NCBI RefSeq assembly: GCF_039543385.1
Contig: NZ_BAABJQ010000005.1
Span: 372,001 to 436,000, forward strand
Source: Rugosimonospora acidiphila
GTDB taxonomy: Bacteria > Actinomycetota > Actinomycetes > Mycobacteriales > Micromonosporaceae
Length of the DNA stretch: 64,000 nt
Reading direction: 5' to 3'
A program made the position numbers and the translations under genes. Positions 1 to 7,947 of the stretch are shown piece after piece. Within the stretch, counting starts at the first letter, position 1; each line of letters starts with the position of its first letter. Below the pieces are notes generated by a model, which saw nothing but the letters and a program-made list of their open reading frames with translations, was not told the origin of the DNA and made no database searches.

Positions 1-511
1 CCCGCTCGGCGGCCCGCAGCAGCAGGTCGCGCAGCTGCCCGGCGAAGGCCCGGGTGCGCAGCGCCGGGCGCAGCTCGGCCGGCCAGCCCGCGGTGCCCCC
101 GGCCAGCAGCTCGCGGATGATCAGATCCTGTTCGGGGCCGGTGAGCAACCGCGGCGACGGCTCGCCGCGCTCCGCGGCGGCCGCGCGGAGCAGCCCGAAC
201 GCGTACCCGTGGAAGGTGCGCACCAGCGGCTCGGCGGTGGCCCGCCCGACCTCGCCGATCCGTGCCTCGATCCGTTCGCGCAGCCGGCCCGCCGAGCGCC
301 GCCCGAAGGTCAGCGCGAGGATGCGGTCCGGTACCACGCCCTCGGCCACCCGCGCGGCCACCGCCTCGACGAGCGTCGTGGTCTTTCCGGTGCCCGGCCC
401 CCCGATCACCAGCAGCGCGCCGGCCCGGTGCCCGGCCACCCGGCTCTGCCGCTCATCGAGGGCGACCTCGTCGCGACGCGGGCGCGCCGGACGCAGCAGC
501 CGGTAACTCAC
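1..511 (-). CDS. UvrD/Rep-family ATP-dependent DNA helicase, N-terminal part (cut by window edge)
   Basis: Reading the minus strand from a GTG at 511 gives about 170 residues that run off the left edge without a stop. Near residue 36 is a Walker A motif, GGPGTGKTTT, followed by the helicase motif LALTFGRRSAGRLRER and then TFHGYAFGLLR. This is the arrangement of superfamily 1A UvrD/PcrA/AdnA helicases, which unwind DNA with ATP during repair or recombination. An upstream ATG is closed by TGA after three codons, so GTG is the plausible start. The nuclease or 2B domains that would separate AdnA/AdnB from UvrD lie outside the window, so the subfamily is open. Confidence 0.8.
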   Translation of the reverse strand, partial: MSYRLLRPARPRRDEVALDERQSRVAGHRAGALLVIGGPGTGKTTTLVEAVAARVAEGVVPDRILALTFGRRSAGRLRERIEARIGEVGRATAEPLVRTFHGYAFGLLRAAAAERGEPSPRLLTGPEQDLIIRELLAGGTAGWPAELRPALRTRAFAGQLRDLLLRAAER

Positions 512-596
512 GCGACCATGAGAACACGCAGGGACGACATCGGCCCACACGGCGTGTCCGCGGCGTGGCGTAGCCAACCCGCGCGCCGCCCGCCCG

Positions 597-1418
597 TCAG
601 TCCCCCGTGGCGTCCTCGCTGGCCAGTCGCGCGGCGGCGGCCCGCTCCGCGGCCTCCTGTTCGGCCACTATCGCGGCGTCCGCCTCGACGATGTACCGCA
701 CCGCCTCATCCACATCGTCGGTGAGGCGGATCAGGTCCAGGTCCAGCGGGCTGATCTTCCCGCCGGCGGCCATCGCCTTACTCATCCAGTCGAGCAGCCC
801 CCGCCAGTAGTCGGTGCCCATCAGCACCACCGGAAACCGGGTCACCTTGCGGGTCTGCACGAGGGTGAGCGCCTCGAACAGCTCGTCCATCGTGCCGAAC
901 CCGCCGGGCAGCACCGCGAATGCCTGCGCGTACTTGACGAACATCGTCTTGCGGGCGAAGAAATAGCGGAAGTCGATGCCGATGTCGATCCACTCGTTGA
1001 GGCCCTGCTCGAAGGGCAGCTCGATGCCGAGCCCGACGGACAGGCCGCCCGCCTCGCTCGCGCCCCGGTTGGCCGCCCCCATGACGCCCGGCCCGCCACC
1101 GGTGATCACCGCGTATCCGGCCCGGGCGAGCGCACCACCCAACTGCTCGGCCATCACACACTCCGGGCTGTCCGGCTTGCTGCGCGCCGAGCCGAACACG
1201 CTGACGGCGCGGGGCAGATCGGCCAGCGTGTCGAAGCCGTCGACGAATTCCGAGAGGATCCGCAGGGCCCGCCACGCGTCCTTGGTCTGCCAGTCCGCGC
1301 GCAGCCGCGAGTCGAGCAGCCGCTGATCGGCGGTCGTCTGGCGAACTGCCTTGTGTCGCAGGGTTACCGAGCCTTCGCGTCGCTCGTTGGGCTGGCCGGA
1401 TCCGTTCGAATTGTGCAT
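597..1418 (-). CDS. LOG-family (TIGR00730) nucleotide phosphoribohydrolase-like protein
   Basis: A 273-residue Rossmann-fold protein of the LOG / lysine-decarboxylase-like family. The nucleotide-binding loop GGGPGVMGAA lies near residues 107-116 and the family signature PGGFGTMDE near 171-179. Characterised members cleave cytokinin riboside monophosphates to free base and ribose phosphate; the bacterial substrate is often unknown. The ATG at 1418 sits 7 nt behind a TACGGT box with no ribosome binding site, which supports a leaderless start. The GTG at codon 18 is a less likely alternative. Neighbours are the helicase downstream and a small divergent ORF. Confidence 0.85.
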   Translation of the reverse strand: MHNSNGSGQPNERREGSVTLRHKAVRQTTADQRLLDSRLRADWQTKDAWRALRILSEFVDGFDTLADLPRAVSVFGSARSKPDSPECVMAEQLGGALARAGYAVITGGGPGVMGAANRGASEAGGLSVGLGIELPFEQGLNEWIDIGIDFRYFFARKTMFVKYAQAFAVLPGGFGTMDELFEALTLVQTRKVTRFPVVLMGTDYWRGLLDWMSKAMAAGGKISPLDLDLIRLTDDVDEAVRYIVEADAAIVAEQEAAERAAAARLASEDATGD

Positions 1419-1425
1419 GGCTCAC

Positions 1426-1431
1426 ACCGTA
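1426..1431 (-). promoter_or_regulatory. -10 box (TACGGT) for a leaderless LOG-family mRNA
   Basis: TACGGT on the minus strand ends 7 nt before the ATG at 1418; no Shine-Dalgarno sequence lies between. Confidence 0.5.
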
Positions 1432-1488
1432 GCCAACCTGTGGGCAGGTCGCTGGCGTCATAAGGTGTGGGAATCACGGGGGTGTTGG

Positions 1489-1641
1489 ATGACACGCGGC
1501 GACTACCGGCGCGAGCAGCGCCAGATGCGGCGACGCATCCGCGAACTGTTGGCGCAGCGGCGCACCAGTTCTGCGGGCGACGAGGCGGCGGACGTCGATC
1601 GCCGGGTGCCCGATGAGCCTGGTTCGGTGAACGCCGCGTGA
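1489..1641 (+). CDS. small basic protein of unknown function (50 aa)
   Basis: A short ORF divergent from the LOG gene. It encodes a highly basic amphipathic first half (RREQRQMRRRIRELLAQRR) and an acidic second half. A G-rich stretch, CGGGGGTGTTGG, directly precedes the ATG, and a TAAGGT box lies about 25 nt upstream. I recognise no family. The charge pattern and position support translation weakly; it could be noise in GC-rich DNA. Confidence 0.35.
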   Translation: MTRGDYRREQRQMRRRIRELLAQRRTSSAGDEAADVDRRVPDEPGSVNAA

Positions 1642-1680
1642 CCGCCGGTGACACGGCGATCCGGCCCGGACACGCCACGA

Positions 1681-1746
1681 CCGCGGCGGAACCGCTTGGC
1701 CGCGCCATCACCGCGGCGGAACCGCTTGGCCACGCCATCACCGCGG
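1681..1746. repeat. 30-bp tandem repeat, 2.2 copies
   Basis: Two copies of a 30-bp unit beginning CCGCGGCGGAACCGCTTGGC lie at 1681-1710 and 1711-1740, differing by one base, with a partial third (CCGCGG). They are in the spacer between the small ORF and the 3' end of dapE. Confidence 0.85.
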
Positions 1747-1827
1747 TCCCGCCACGACCTTCGGCTCGGGCACGCCTGCCACGGACGTGACCCTCACCAC
1801 AGTCGGCCCCACCGCGGCCGGCGCGGC

Positions 1828-2907
1828 TCACCCCAGCCAGTCGGCCAGCGTGCGCGCACCGTCACGGATCTTCTGAAGCTCCACCCGCTCGTCGCGGGCG
1901 TGCGCGACGTTGGGATCGCCGGGCCCGTAGTTCAGCGCCGGGATGCCCAGCCCAGCGAAGCGCGCCACGTCGGTCCAGCCCAGCTTCGCGGCCGGCGGCT
2001 GGCCCACCGCCGCCAGGAATTCGCGCGCCGGCGGCGCGTCCAGGCCGGGCAGCGCGCCGGGGGCGGAGTCGACCACCGTCAGGGCGAACCCGTCGAACAC
2101 CTCCCGGAGGTGCTCCTCGGCCTGAGCGAGCGAGCGGTCCGGCGCGAACCGGAAGTTCACCTCGATCTCGCACGCGTCCGGGATGACGTTCCCGGCCACG
2201 CCGCCGCTGATCCGGACCGCGTTGAGCCCCTCGCGGTACTCGCAGCCATCGATGGTGACCCGACGCGCCTGGTAGTCGGCGAGCCGCCGCAACGCCTCGC
2301 CGGCCGCGTGGATGGCGTTCTCGCCGAGCCACGAGCGGGCGGCGTGCGCCCGCCGGCCCGTGGTGGCCACGATCACCCGCATCGTCCCCTGGCAACCGGC
2401 CTCGACCAGCCCGTAGGTGGGTTCGAGGAGGATCGCGAAGTCGGCGGCCAGCCACTCGGGATGGTCCTGCGCGATCCGGCGCAGCCCGTTGCGGGAGGCA
2501 TCGATCTCCTCGCAGTCGTAGAAGAAGTAGCTCACGTCGTAGCGCGGCGCGGGCTTGGTGAGGGCCAGCCAGAGGGCGATGGCGGAGCCCGACTTCATAT
2601 CGGAGGTACCGCAGCCGTACATGAGGTCGCCGTCCACAGTGGACGGCAGGTTGTCCGCCACCGGCACGGTGTCCAGGTGCCCGGCCAGCACGACACGCCG
2701 CTCGCGCCCCAGGCCGGTACGGGCCAGCAGGGTGTTGCCGGCGCGCCGGACGCTCAGGTGCCCGGCCCCGCGCAGCGCGGCCTCGACCGCGTCGGTGATT
2801 TCAGCCTCGTTGCCGGACACGGACTCGATGTCGACCAGTGCCCGGGTCAGGGCGACCGGATCGGTCAGGACGCCGGGCTCGAACCCGGCAGGGTGCGCTG
2901 CGCTCAC
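1828..2907 (-). CDS. dapE: succinyl-diaminopimelate desuccinylase
   Basis: A 359-residue M20 metallopeptidase-family enzyme. It hydrolyses N-succinyl-LL-2,6-diaminopimelate to succinate and LL-DAP in lysine and peptidoglycan precursor synthesis. Visible zinc ligands and catalytic residues are GHLDTVP (His77, Asp79), GTSDMKSG (Asp103), DCEEID (Glu133/134) and LEPTYG (Glu162), followed by the dimerisation insert. The GTG start at 2907 has AAGG 8 nt upstream. It is divergent from dapD with only 26 bp between the starts, so the two DAP genes share one short control region. The actinobacterial-type CEEID motif and length are normal for the family. Confidence 0.93.
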   Translation of the reverse strand: MSAAHPAGFEPGVLTDPVALTRALVDIESVSGNEAEITDAVEAALRGAGHLSVRRAGNTLLARTGLGRERRVVLAGHLDTVPVADNLPSTVDGDLMYGCGTSDMKSGSAIALWLALTKPAPRYDVSYFFYDCEEIDASRNGLRRIAQDHPEWLAADFAILLEPTYGLVEAGCQGTMRVIVATTGRRAHAARSWLGENAIHAAGEALRRLADYQARRVTIDGCEYREGLNAVRISGGVAGNVIPDACEIEVNFRFAPDRSLAQAEEHLREVFDGFALTVVDSAPGALPGLDAPPAREFLAAVGQPPAAKLGWTDVARFAGLGIPALNYGPGDPNVAHARDERVELQKIRDGARTLADWLG

Positions 2908-2921
2908 CCGCTCGACCTTAG

Positions 2922-2927
2922 TAGTGT
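2922..2927 (+). promoter_or_regulatory. -10 box (TAGTGT) for leaderless dapD
   Basis: TAGTGT ends 6 nt before the GTG start of dapD at 2934. No Shine-Dalgarno sequence is present. Confidence 0.5.
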
Positions 2928-2933
2928 TCGATT

Positions 2934-3878
2934 GTGCAGGAATTCATCACCTCCCCGGCATGGGGCGTCGGCCTGTCCACCGTGGCCGCGGACGGCAAGC
3001 CGCTGGACGTCTGGTACCCGGCCGGCCGGCTCGGGCTCGGTGAGCCGCCCGCCGACGACCCCGGGTTCGACCCGTCCCTGACCGGAGCGCCGTCGCCGAT
3101 CGGGCTGCGGACCGTGACGGTCCGCACCGTGATCTCCGATCTGTCCGAACCGCCCGTCGACGCGGCCGACGTGTACCTGCGCCTGCATCTGCTCTCGCAC
3201 CGCCTGATCCGGCCGCATCAGGCCAATCTGGAGGGCATCTTCGGAAAGCTCCCCAACGTCGCCTGGACCTCGGCCGGCCCGTGCCCGCCCGACCGCGTCG
3301 ACGACCTGCGCCTGGCGGTCCGCGCCGGCCGGGGCACGCTCGCGGTGTACGGGGTAGACAAGTTCCCCCGGATGACCGACTACGTGGTCCCGTCCGGGGT
3401 CCGGGTCGCCGACGCCGACCGGGTCCGGCTGGGCGCGCACCTGGCCAGCGGCACCACGGTCATGCAGGAGGGCTTCGTCAACTACAACGCCGGCACGCTG
3501 GGCGCCTCGATGGTCGAGGGCCGGATCTCCGCCGGTGTGGTGGTGGGCGACGGCTCCGACGTGGGTGGCGGATCGTCGATCATGGGTACCCTCTCCGGCG
3601 GCGGCAAGGAGGTCATCCGGGTCGGCGAGCGGTGCCTGATCGGCGCGAACGCCGGCATCGGCATCTCGCTGGGCGACGACTGCGTGGTCGAGGCGGGCTG
3701 CTACATCACGGCGGGCTCGAAGATCGCCCTGCCGTCCGGCGAGACGGTGAAGGCATCGGCGCTGTCCGGGGTGGACGGGCTGCTGTTCTGGCGCAACTCG
3801 GTCAGCGGCGCGCTGGAGGCCAAGCCGCGCACCGGCACCTCGGTCTCGCTCAACGCGGCGCTGCACGCCAACGACTGA
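2934..3878 (+). CDS. dapD: 2,3,4,5-tetrahydropyridine-2,6-dicarboxylate N-succinyltransferase, actinobacterial type
   Basis: A 314-residue acyltransferase that transfers succinyl from succinyl-CoA to tetrahydrodipicolinate, the step that commits to the succinylase DAP branch. The middle and C-terminal parts show the hexapeptide left-handed beta-helix pattern (VRLGAHLASGTTVMQEG, ISAGVVVGDGSDVGGG, CLIGANAGIG), with the N-terminal domain and linker typical of the mycobacterial DapD subgroup. The GTG start at 2934 follows a TAGTGT box by 6 nt and lacks a ribosome binding site. It is convergent with dapC across a strong hairpin. Confidence 0.95.
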   Translation: MQEFITSPAWGVGLSTVAADGKPLDVWYPAGRLGLGEPPADDPGFDPSLTGAPSPIGLRTVTVRTVISDLSEPPVDAADVYLRLHLLSHRLIRPHQANLEGIFGKLPNVAWTSAGPCPPDRVDDLRLAVRAGRGTLAVYGVDKFPRMTDYVVPSGVRVADADRVRLGAHLASGTTVMQEGFVNYNAGTLGASMVEGRISAGVVVGDGSDVGGGSSIMGTLSGGGKEVIRVGERCLIGANAGIGISLGDDCVVEAGCYITAGSKIALPSGETVKASALSGVDGLLFWRNSVSGALEAKPRTGTSVSLNAALHAND

Positions 3879-3907
3879 TCCGGCTACGGCGCCACGTCGC
3901 ATACGTC

Positions 3908-3949
3908 AAAGGCCGGCACCCACCCCTCGGGGTCGCGTGCCGGCCTTTT
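3908..3949. terminator. bidirectional terminator between dapD and dapC
   Basis: A perfect 12-bp stem, AAAGGCCGGCAC (3908-3919) with GTGCCGGCCTTT (3937-3948), encloses a 17-nt loop. The A/T ends give a short U tract in both directions, between two convergent genes. Confidence 0.85.
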
Positions 3950-4019
3950 CGCTGAGACGTGCCGGCCCGTCCGCTGCGGGGGTGCCGGCCTCCCGCTCGG
4001 AATGGCGGCCCTGGCCGGA

Positions 4020-5189
4020 CTAGTCCAGCCGGGAGACCGCCGCGTCGATCCGCTCGTCGGTGGCGGTCAGCGCGATCCGCACGTGCCGCTGCCCGGCCGG
4101 GCCGTAGAACGTGCCGGGCGCCACGAGGATCCCCCGCTGCGCCAACCAGTCGACCGTGGCCCAGCAGTCCTCGCCCCGGGTCGACCACAGGTAGAGGCCG
4201 GCCTCCGAGTACTCCACGGTGAAGCCGGACTTCTCCAGCGCCGCACGCAGCACGCCGCGCCGCGCGCGGTACCGCTCCCGCTGCTGGTCCACGTGAGTCT
4301 CGTCGTCCAGGGCCGCGATCATCGCCGCCTGTACCGGGTACGGAACGATCATGCCGGCGTGTTTGCGTACCGCGAGCACCTCGGTGACCAGCTCCGGATC
4401 GCCGGCGATGAAGCCGGCCCGGTACCCGGCCAGGTTCGAGCGCTTGGACAGCGAGTGCACCGCCAGCACCCCGTCGTACGAGTCGGCCACCGACAACACC
4501 GAGGTCGGCTCCGCCTCCCAACCCAGCGGCAGATAGCACTCGTCGCTGGCGACGACCGCCCCGCGCTCCCGCGCCCAGTCGACCACCTTGCGCAGGTGCT
4601 CCTTGGGCAGCACGCGACCGGTCGGGTTGGACGGCGAGTTGATCCAGATCAACTTCACCGGCGCCGGTCCGATCGCGGTCAGCGAATCGGCGCGGACCAC
4701 CTCGGCGCCGGCCAGCCGGGCACCGACCTCGTAGGTCGGGTAGCAGACGCTCGGGATCGCCACGGTGTCCCCGGGCCCGATGCCCAGCAGCGTGGGCAGC
4801 CAGGCGACGAGCTCCTTGGAGCCGATCGTGGGCAGCACGCCGAAACCGGGAGCCGCACCGCAGGCCCTCAGCACCCAGGCCGTGATCGCGGCACGCAGTT
4901 CGGGCGTACCCATGGTCAGCGGGTACCCCGGGGAGTTCGACGCGCCGGCAAGCGCGTCGCGGACCGCGTCCGGTACCGGGTCGACCGGGGTACCGACGGA
5001 CAGGTCCACCAGGCCGTCCGGATGGGCGGCGGCACGGGCCTTGGCCGGCTCCAGCTGGTCCCACGGGAAGTCGGGGAGCCCGGCGGAGAGCCGGAGCGCT
5101 GGCGGGACCGGGGTGACCGGGCCCGCCGTGCGCGCAGAATCCAGCGGACCCGATACCGTGGCCGGGTCCTGGTCATCGTGCCGGTTCAG
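4020..5189 (-). CDS. dapC: succinyldiaminopimelate transaminase
   Basis: A PLP fold-type I aminotransferase of about 389 residues that makes N-succinyl-LL-DAP from the DapD product with glutamate as amino donor. Landmarks are LPDFPWD near the N terminus, WINSPSNPTGR, SDECYLPLGW and the PLP lysine in HSLSKRSNLAGYR. No ATG, GTG or TTG lies in frame between the end of fdxA and the conserved LPDFPWD block. The only fitting start is a CTG at 5189 that overlaps the fdxA stop as CTGA and has GGGAGG 7 nt upstream. The next upstream start (5321, GTG) would overlap fdxA by 136 nt. Translational coupling to fdxA is inferred. Confidence 0.9.
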   Translation of the reverse strand: MNRHDDQDPATVSGPLDSARTAGPVTPVPPALRLSAGLPDFPWDQLEPAKARAAAHPDGLVDLSVGTPVDPVPDAVRDALAGASNSPGYPLTMGTPELRAAITAWVLRACGAAPGFGVLPTIGSKELVAWLPTLLGIGPGDTVAIPSVCYPTYEVGARLAGAEVVRADSLTAIGPAPVKLIWINSPSNPTGRVLPKEHLRKVVDWARERGAVVASDECYLPLGWEAEPTSVLSVADSYDGVLAVHSLSKRSNLAGYRAGFIAGDPELVTEVLAVRKHAGMIVPYPVQAAMIAALDDETHVDQQRERYRARRGVLRAALEKSGFTVEYSEAGLYLWSTRGEDCWATVDWLAQRGILVAPGTFYGPAGQRHVRIALTATDERIDAAVSRLD

Positions 5190-5512
5190 TGCTCGGCCTC
5201 CCGCGGCGGCTGGGCCGCCACGAACGCCGCGTCCTTGGCCACCTTGCCGACCTTCGAGGCACCGCCGGGCGAGCCGAGGTCCTCGAAGAACTCGTAGTTG
5301 GCGCCGACGTAGTCCTTCCACTGAGCCGGGACGTCGTCCTCATAGAAGATCGCCTCGACCGGGCAGACCGGCTCACACGCCCCGCAGTCGACACACTCGT
5401 CGGGGTGAATGTAGAGCATCCGGTTACCCTCGTAGATGCAATCGACCGGGCACTCTTCGATGCAGGCCTTGTCCAGCAGATCAACGCACGGCTCGGCGAT
5501 GATGTAGGTCAC
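5186..5512 (-). CDS. fdxA: 7Fe-8S ferredoxin
   Basis: A 108-residue low-potential ferredoxin. Cysteines at 9, 17, 21, 40, 43, 46 and 50 match the 7Fe ferredoxin pattern, in which 9, 17 and 50 hold a 3Fe-4S cluster and 21, 40, 43 and 46 a 4Fe-4S cluster. The start is GTG at 5512 with GGAGAGG 7 nt upstream; an earlier in-frame start would precede the conserved TYIIAEPC. It overlaps dapC by 4 nt. The fdxA-dapC linkage recurs in actinobacteria without an obvious biochemical reason. A possible electron donor is the ferredoxin-NADP reductase at 49.9-50.8 kb. Confidence 0.93.
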   Translation of the reverse strand: MTYIIAEPCVDLLDKACIEECPVDCIYEGNRMLYIHPDECVDCGACEPVCPVEAIFYEDDVPAQWKDYVGANYEFFEDLGSPGGASKVGKVAKDAAFVAAQPPREAEH

Positions 5513-5567
5513 GGGTAATCCTCTCCGCACCAGCACTTCACCGCGATCCTCCGCGGCGGTTAGAGCC

Positions 5568-5573
5568 TAGTAT
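5568..5573 (+). promoter_or_regulatory. candidate -10 box (TAGTAT) for the GNAT gene
   Basis: TAGTAT lies 22 nt before the GTG at 5596, leaving a short leader that contains the strong GAGGAGGG ribosome binding site. I see no convincing -35. Confidence 0.35.
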
Positions 5574-5595
5574 CTCGTCCCTGAGGAGGGCGATT

Positions 5596-6561
5596 GTGCT
5601 GGGGCCGGAAGATGTGGGACACAGGGTGGTAGTCAGGCGGATCGTCGGCGTACGCGGTGATCGTCCGGTGTACTCCGACGCGCTGGGTGAGCTCCTGGAA
5701 TTCGATGACGACGGGCTCACCGTGGCCACCGCCGACGGGCCCCTCCGGATACCGGGCGACCGGGTGAGCGCGGGAAAGCGGATACCGCACCGCAGGTACG
5801 GCACCGCCGCCCTGGAACGGGTCGCCAGCCTGGCCTGGCCGGCACCGGACACCGACCGGCTGGGCGACTGGCAACTGCGGGCGGCCGGCGGCTGGACCGG
5901 TCGGGGAAACTCCGCGCTGCCCATCGGCGACCCCGGCCTGGACCTGCCGGACGCGATCGAGGCGGTACGCGCCTGGTACGCCGCCCGCGGGCTGCCGGCT
6001 CAGATCAACGTGCCGCTACCCCTGGCGCGGGCGGTCGACATCGCCCTGGACGAGCGCGGGTGGACCCGATCGCCCGCCACCCTGCTGCAGACCGTCCGGC
6101 TGGCCGATCTCGTCGCGCCGGAGCCGGGCGGCTCCGGGCACGGCGATCCGGAGGTGCGCCTCGACCCCCTGCCGGCGGCGGATTGGCTCGCCGTCGTCTC
6201 GGCCCGCAAGGGCGCACTCCCGCCGGAGGCGTACCGGCTGCTCACCGGGCCGGAGTTGGTGCGCTTCGCGGCCGTGTACGACGGCGGCCGGCTGGTCGCC
6301 AGCGCGCGAGGCACGGTGGTCTCCGGTTTCCTGCACCTGGGCCTGGTCGAGGTCGCCGAGCCGGCCCGCCGGCGCGGGCTGGCCGGCCTGGTCACCCGGG
6401 CGCTGGCCGGCTGGGCCGCCACAACCGGTGCGCACGACGCCCTGCTCCAAGTGGAGGGCCACAACGAGGCCGCCCTGGCGCTCTATGCCCGGCTCGGGTT
6501 CACCACGCATCACAGCTACGTGACGCGCCGGCTCGACGCGCCGGACCGGGTCAGCGCCTGA
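5596..6561 (+). CDS. GNAT-family N-acetyltransferase, two-domain
   Basis: A 321-residue protein. Residues 1-80 form a small beta-rich domain (GHRVVVRRIVG, GELLEFDDDGL). The rest is a GNAT fold in which residues about 225-310 carry the acetyl-CoA region VAEPARRRGLAGLVTRALAGW and the terminal GHNEAALALYARLGF. The substrate is unknown. It starts at GTG 5596 behind GAGGAGGG at 5-nt spacing and is divergent from fdxA. Actinobacterial genomes often carry an acetyltransferase beside fdxA-dapC. The last 11 nt overlap the 3' end of the convergent membrane gene. Confidence 0.85.
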   Translation: MLGPEDVGHRVVVRRIVGVRGDRPVYSDALGELLEFDDDGLTVATADGPLRIPGDRVSAGKRIPHRRYGTAALERVASLAWPAPDTDRLGDWQLRAAGGWTGRGNSALPIGDPGLDLPDAIEAVRAWYAARGLPAQINVPLPLARAVDIALDERGWTRSPATLLQTVRLADLVAPEPGGSGHGDPEVRLDPLPAADWLAVVSARKGALPPEAYRLLTGPELVRFAAVYDGGRLVASARGTVVSGFLHLGLVEVAEPARRRGLAGLVTRALAGWAATTGAHDALLQVEGHNEAALALYARLGFTTHHSYVTRRLDAPDRVSA

Positions 6562-7015
6562 CCACCCGGCGCGGCTTGGCCTGCTTCAGCTCCGCGTACC
6601 GCTTGAGCGCCTGTGACCGGTAGTCCTTGCCGAGCATGGTCAGCACCAGCAGCCCGAGGACGGCACCGGCGGCGGCGTAGAGCACGTACCGCCAGATCTC
6701 GCCGAAGAACAGCCCGACGCCCTCCTGGAACGGCAGCGCCCCGCCGGCCAGCGGGCCGAGCACCACCGAGAACAGGCAGCTGGCCAGGATGATCACGGCG
6801 AGGTCCGGCGCGACCCGGGCCATCGGGTACCGGCGTCCCCAGCGCACCCCCGCCCAGATCATCACCACGCCCACGACGCCGAAGACGACCAGACCGATGG
6901 TGATCTGCCCCGTGTCGCTATTCGACGCGCTGAGCCACACAATGAACCGCGCGATCAGGTTGGCTGCGAAGTTCACGCCCGCCACCAGTGCGATCGGCAG
7001 CCATCGGTCCCTCAT
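6551..7015 (-). CDS. four-helix integral membrane protein, unknown function
   Basis: 154 residues with four predicted transmembrane stretches (WLPIALVAGVNFAANLIARF, IGLVVFGVVGVVMIWAGV, LAVIILASCLFSVVLGPLAG, VLYAAAGAVLGLLVLTML) and a basic C-terminal tail. No family is recognised. Its 3' end overlaps the convergent GNAT gene by 11 nt. Confidence 0.7.
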   Translation of the reverse strand: MRDRWLPIALVAGVNFAANLIARFIVWLSASNSDTGQITIGLVVFGVVGVVMIWAGVRWGRRYPMARVAPDLAVIILASCLFSVVLGPLAGGALPFQEGVGLFFGEIWRYVLYAAAGAVLGLLVLTMLGKDYRSQALKRYAELKQAKPRRVVRR

Positions 7016-7215
7016 CTCGCGTCCTCCTCACTCCGGGGTGCACCCGCACCTGGGGCTCCTCCGCCTCCGCGTCTTGCGCCCCTGGATTGTCCGCCTCGGA
7101 CCGCCGGGGGCTGTCCGGGTCGTCCGGGCACGGATCGATCCGGGCGCTGGACCCGGGAGGCCGATTCCGACAAAGGCCGGGAATGCAAGAGGTATAGCGC
7201 GTCAACCTCGAAGCT

Positions 7216-7242
7216 CGCTATTAGTCGGCCCGGCAAATAGCG
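7216..7242. promoter_or_regulatory. inverted repeat CGCTATT-N13-AATAGCG, possible operator
   Basis: Perfect 7-bp arms in an intergenic region between divergent promoters. No regulator is assigned. Confidence 0.3.
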
Positions 7243-7362
7243 ATGATCATGCCAAATACCGCTCGGGACGGGTTCCCGGCGGGCCCGATCCGACCGCACA
7301 CCCTACCGATCGGGGTCCTGGCCCCGCCGGGTAATTCGCTGTCGCGCGGGGCTTGTCAGGGT

Positions 7363-7368
7363 TACCTT
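7363..7368 (+). promoter_or_regulatory. -10 box (TACCTT) for the leaderless HTH gene
   Basis: TACCTT ends 7 nt before the GTG at 7376. The same hexamer precedes the HTH gene at 55597. Confidence 0.4.
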
Positions 7369-7375
7369 GACAGCC

Positions 7376-7846
7376 GTGGACGAGTATCTGAGCGCCGCAC
7401 TGACCGTGGACGTGTCCGAGGCCGTGGCCACGGTGAACGCCATCGCCGTGAACGAGGCCAGCCGCCAGTCCGACCTGCTGATGGGTGGACCGATCGATCC
7501 CCACGCCCCCGACCGGCCGGACGAGTCCACGTCCGACGGGTCCGGGTCGGCGCCACCGGCGCCGCGCGGCGACGCGGACCGGTCGTCGGCCCGGCGGGAG
7601 CTGGCGAGCCAGCTCGTGCAGCTGCGCATCGACCTCGGGGTCGGCCTCGACCCGATCGGTACCCTGGTCGGCCTGCGCCGGTGGGGCGTGACCTGGGAAC
7701 TGATCGCCCAGGCGGCCGGGATCAGCCGGCAGGCGGCGCACGAGCGTTGGGGACGGCGCGTCAGGCAGGTGCTGGACCGCTACGGCACCGGCGAGCTGGG
7801 CGGCCCGGTCGCCGACGACGAGGGTGACCTGCGCGACGCCGTCTGA
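7376..7846 (+). CDS. small protein with C-terminal helix-turn-helix
   Basis: 156 residues. The N-terminal third (EYLSAALTVDVSEAVATVNAI) looks helical, the middle is an acidic proline-rich linker, and the end carries a likely HTH (VTWELIAQAAGISRQAAHERWGRRV), so it may bind DNA. Start is GTG at 7376 behind a TACCTT box; a TTG 9 nt upstream is the alternative. The target is unknown. Confidence 0.65.
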   Translation: MDEYLSAALTVDVSEAVATVNAIAVNEASRQSDLLMGGPIDPHAPDRPDESTSDGSGSAPPAPRGDADRSSARRELASQLVQLRIDLGVGLDPIGTLVGLRRWGVTWELIAQAAGISRQAAHERWGRRVRQVLDRYGTGELGGPVADDEGDLRDAV

Positions 7847-7864
7847 GCCGCGCCGGCCAGCCGC

Positions 7865-7911
7865 GCCAGGCGAACCGCAGGCCAGGCGAACCGCAGGCCA
7901 GGCGAACCGCG
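7865..7911. repeat. 16-bp tandem repeat, 3 copies
   Basis: GCCAGGCGAACCGCAG is repeated at 7865-7880 and 7881-7896, with a 15-bp third copy to 7911, between the 3' ends of two convergent genes. Confidence 0.9.
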
Positions 7912-7947
7912 CCGGTGAGTCGTGGGCCAGGCGGGCCGGGGGCCGAA

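Larger units (their letters stand above)
7016..7375. other. 360-bp intergenic region with an inverted repeat
   Basis: It separates two divergent genes. ORFs through the first half have no codon-position bias or start signals. The second half is locally A/T richer and holds CGCTATT (7216-7222) and AATAGCG (7236-7242), a 7-bp inverted repeat with a 13-nt spacer, and then the -10 box of the downstream gene. Confidence 0.6.

Noticed and set aside
5189..5321. GTG start for dapC at 5321
   Set aside because: It would add 44 non-conserved residues translated out of frame from the fdxA coding region.
7016..7334. A 181-residue plus-strand ORF from 6789 into the intergenic region
   Set aside because: It is antisense to the four-helix membrane gene at its start and loses any codon-position bias afterwards.
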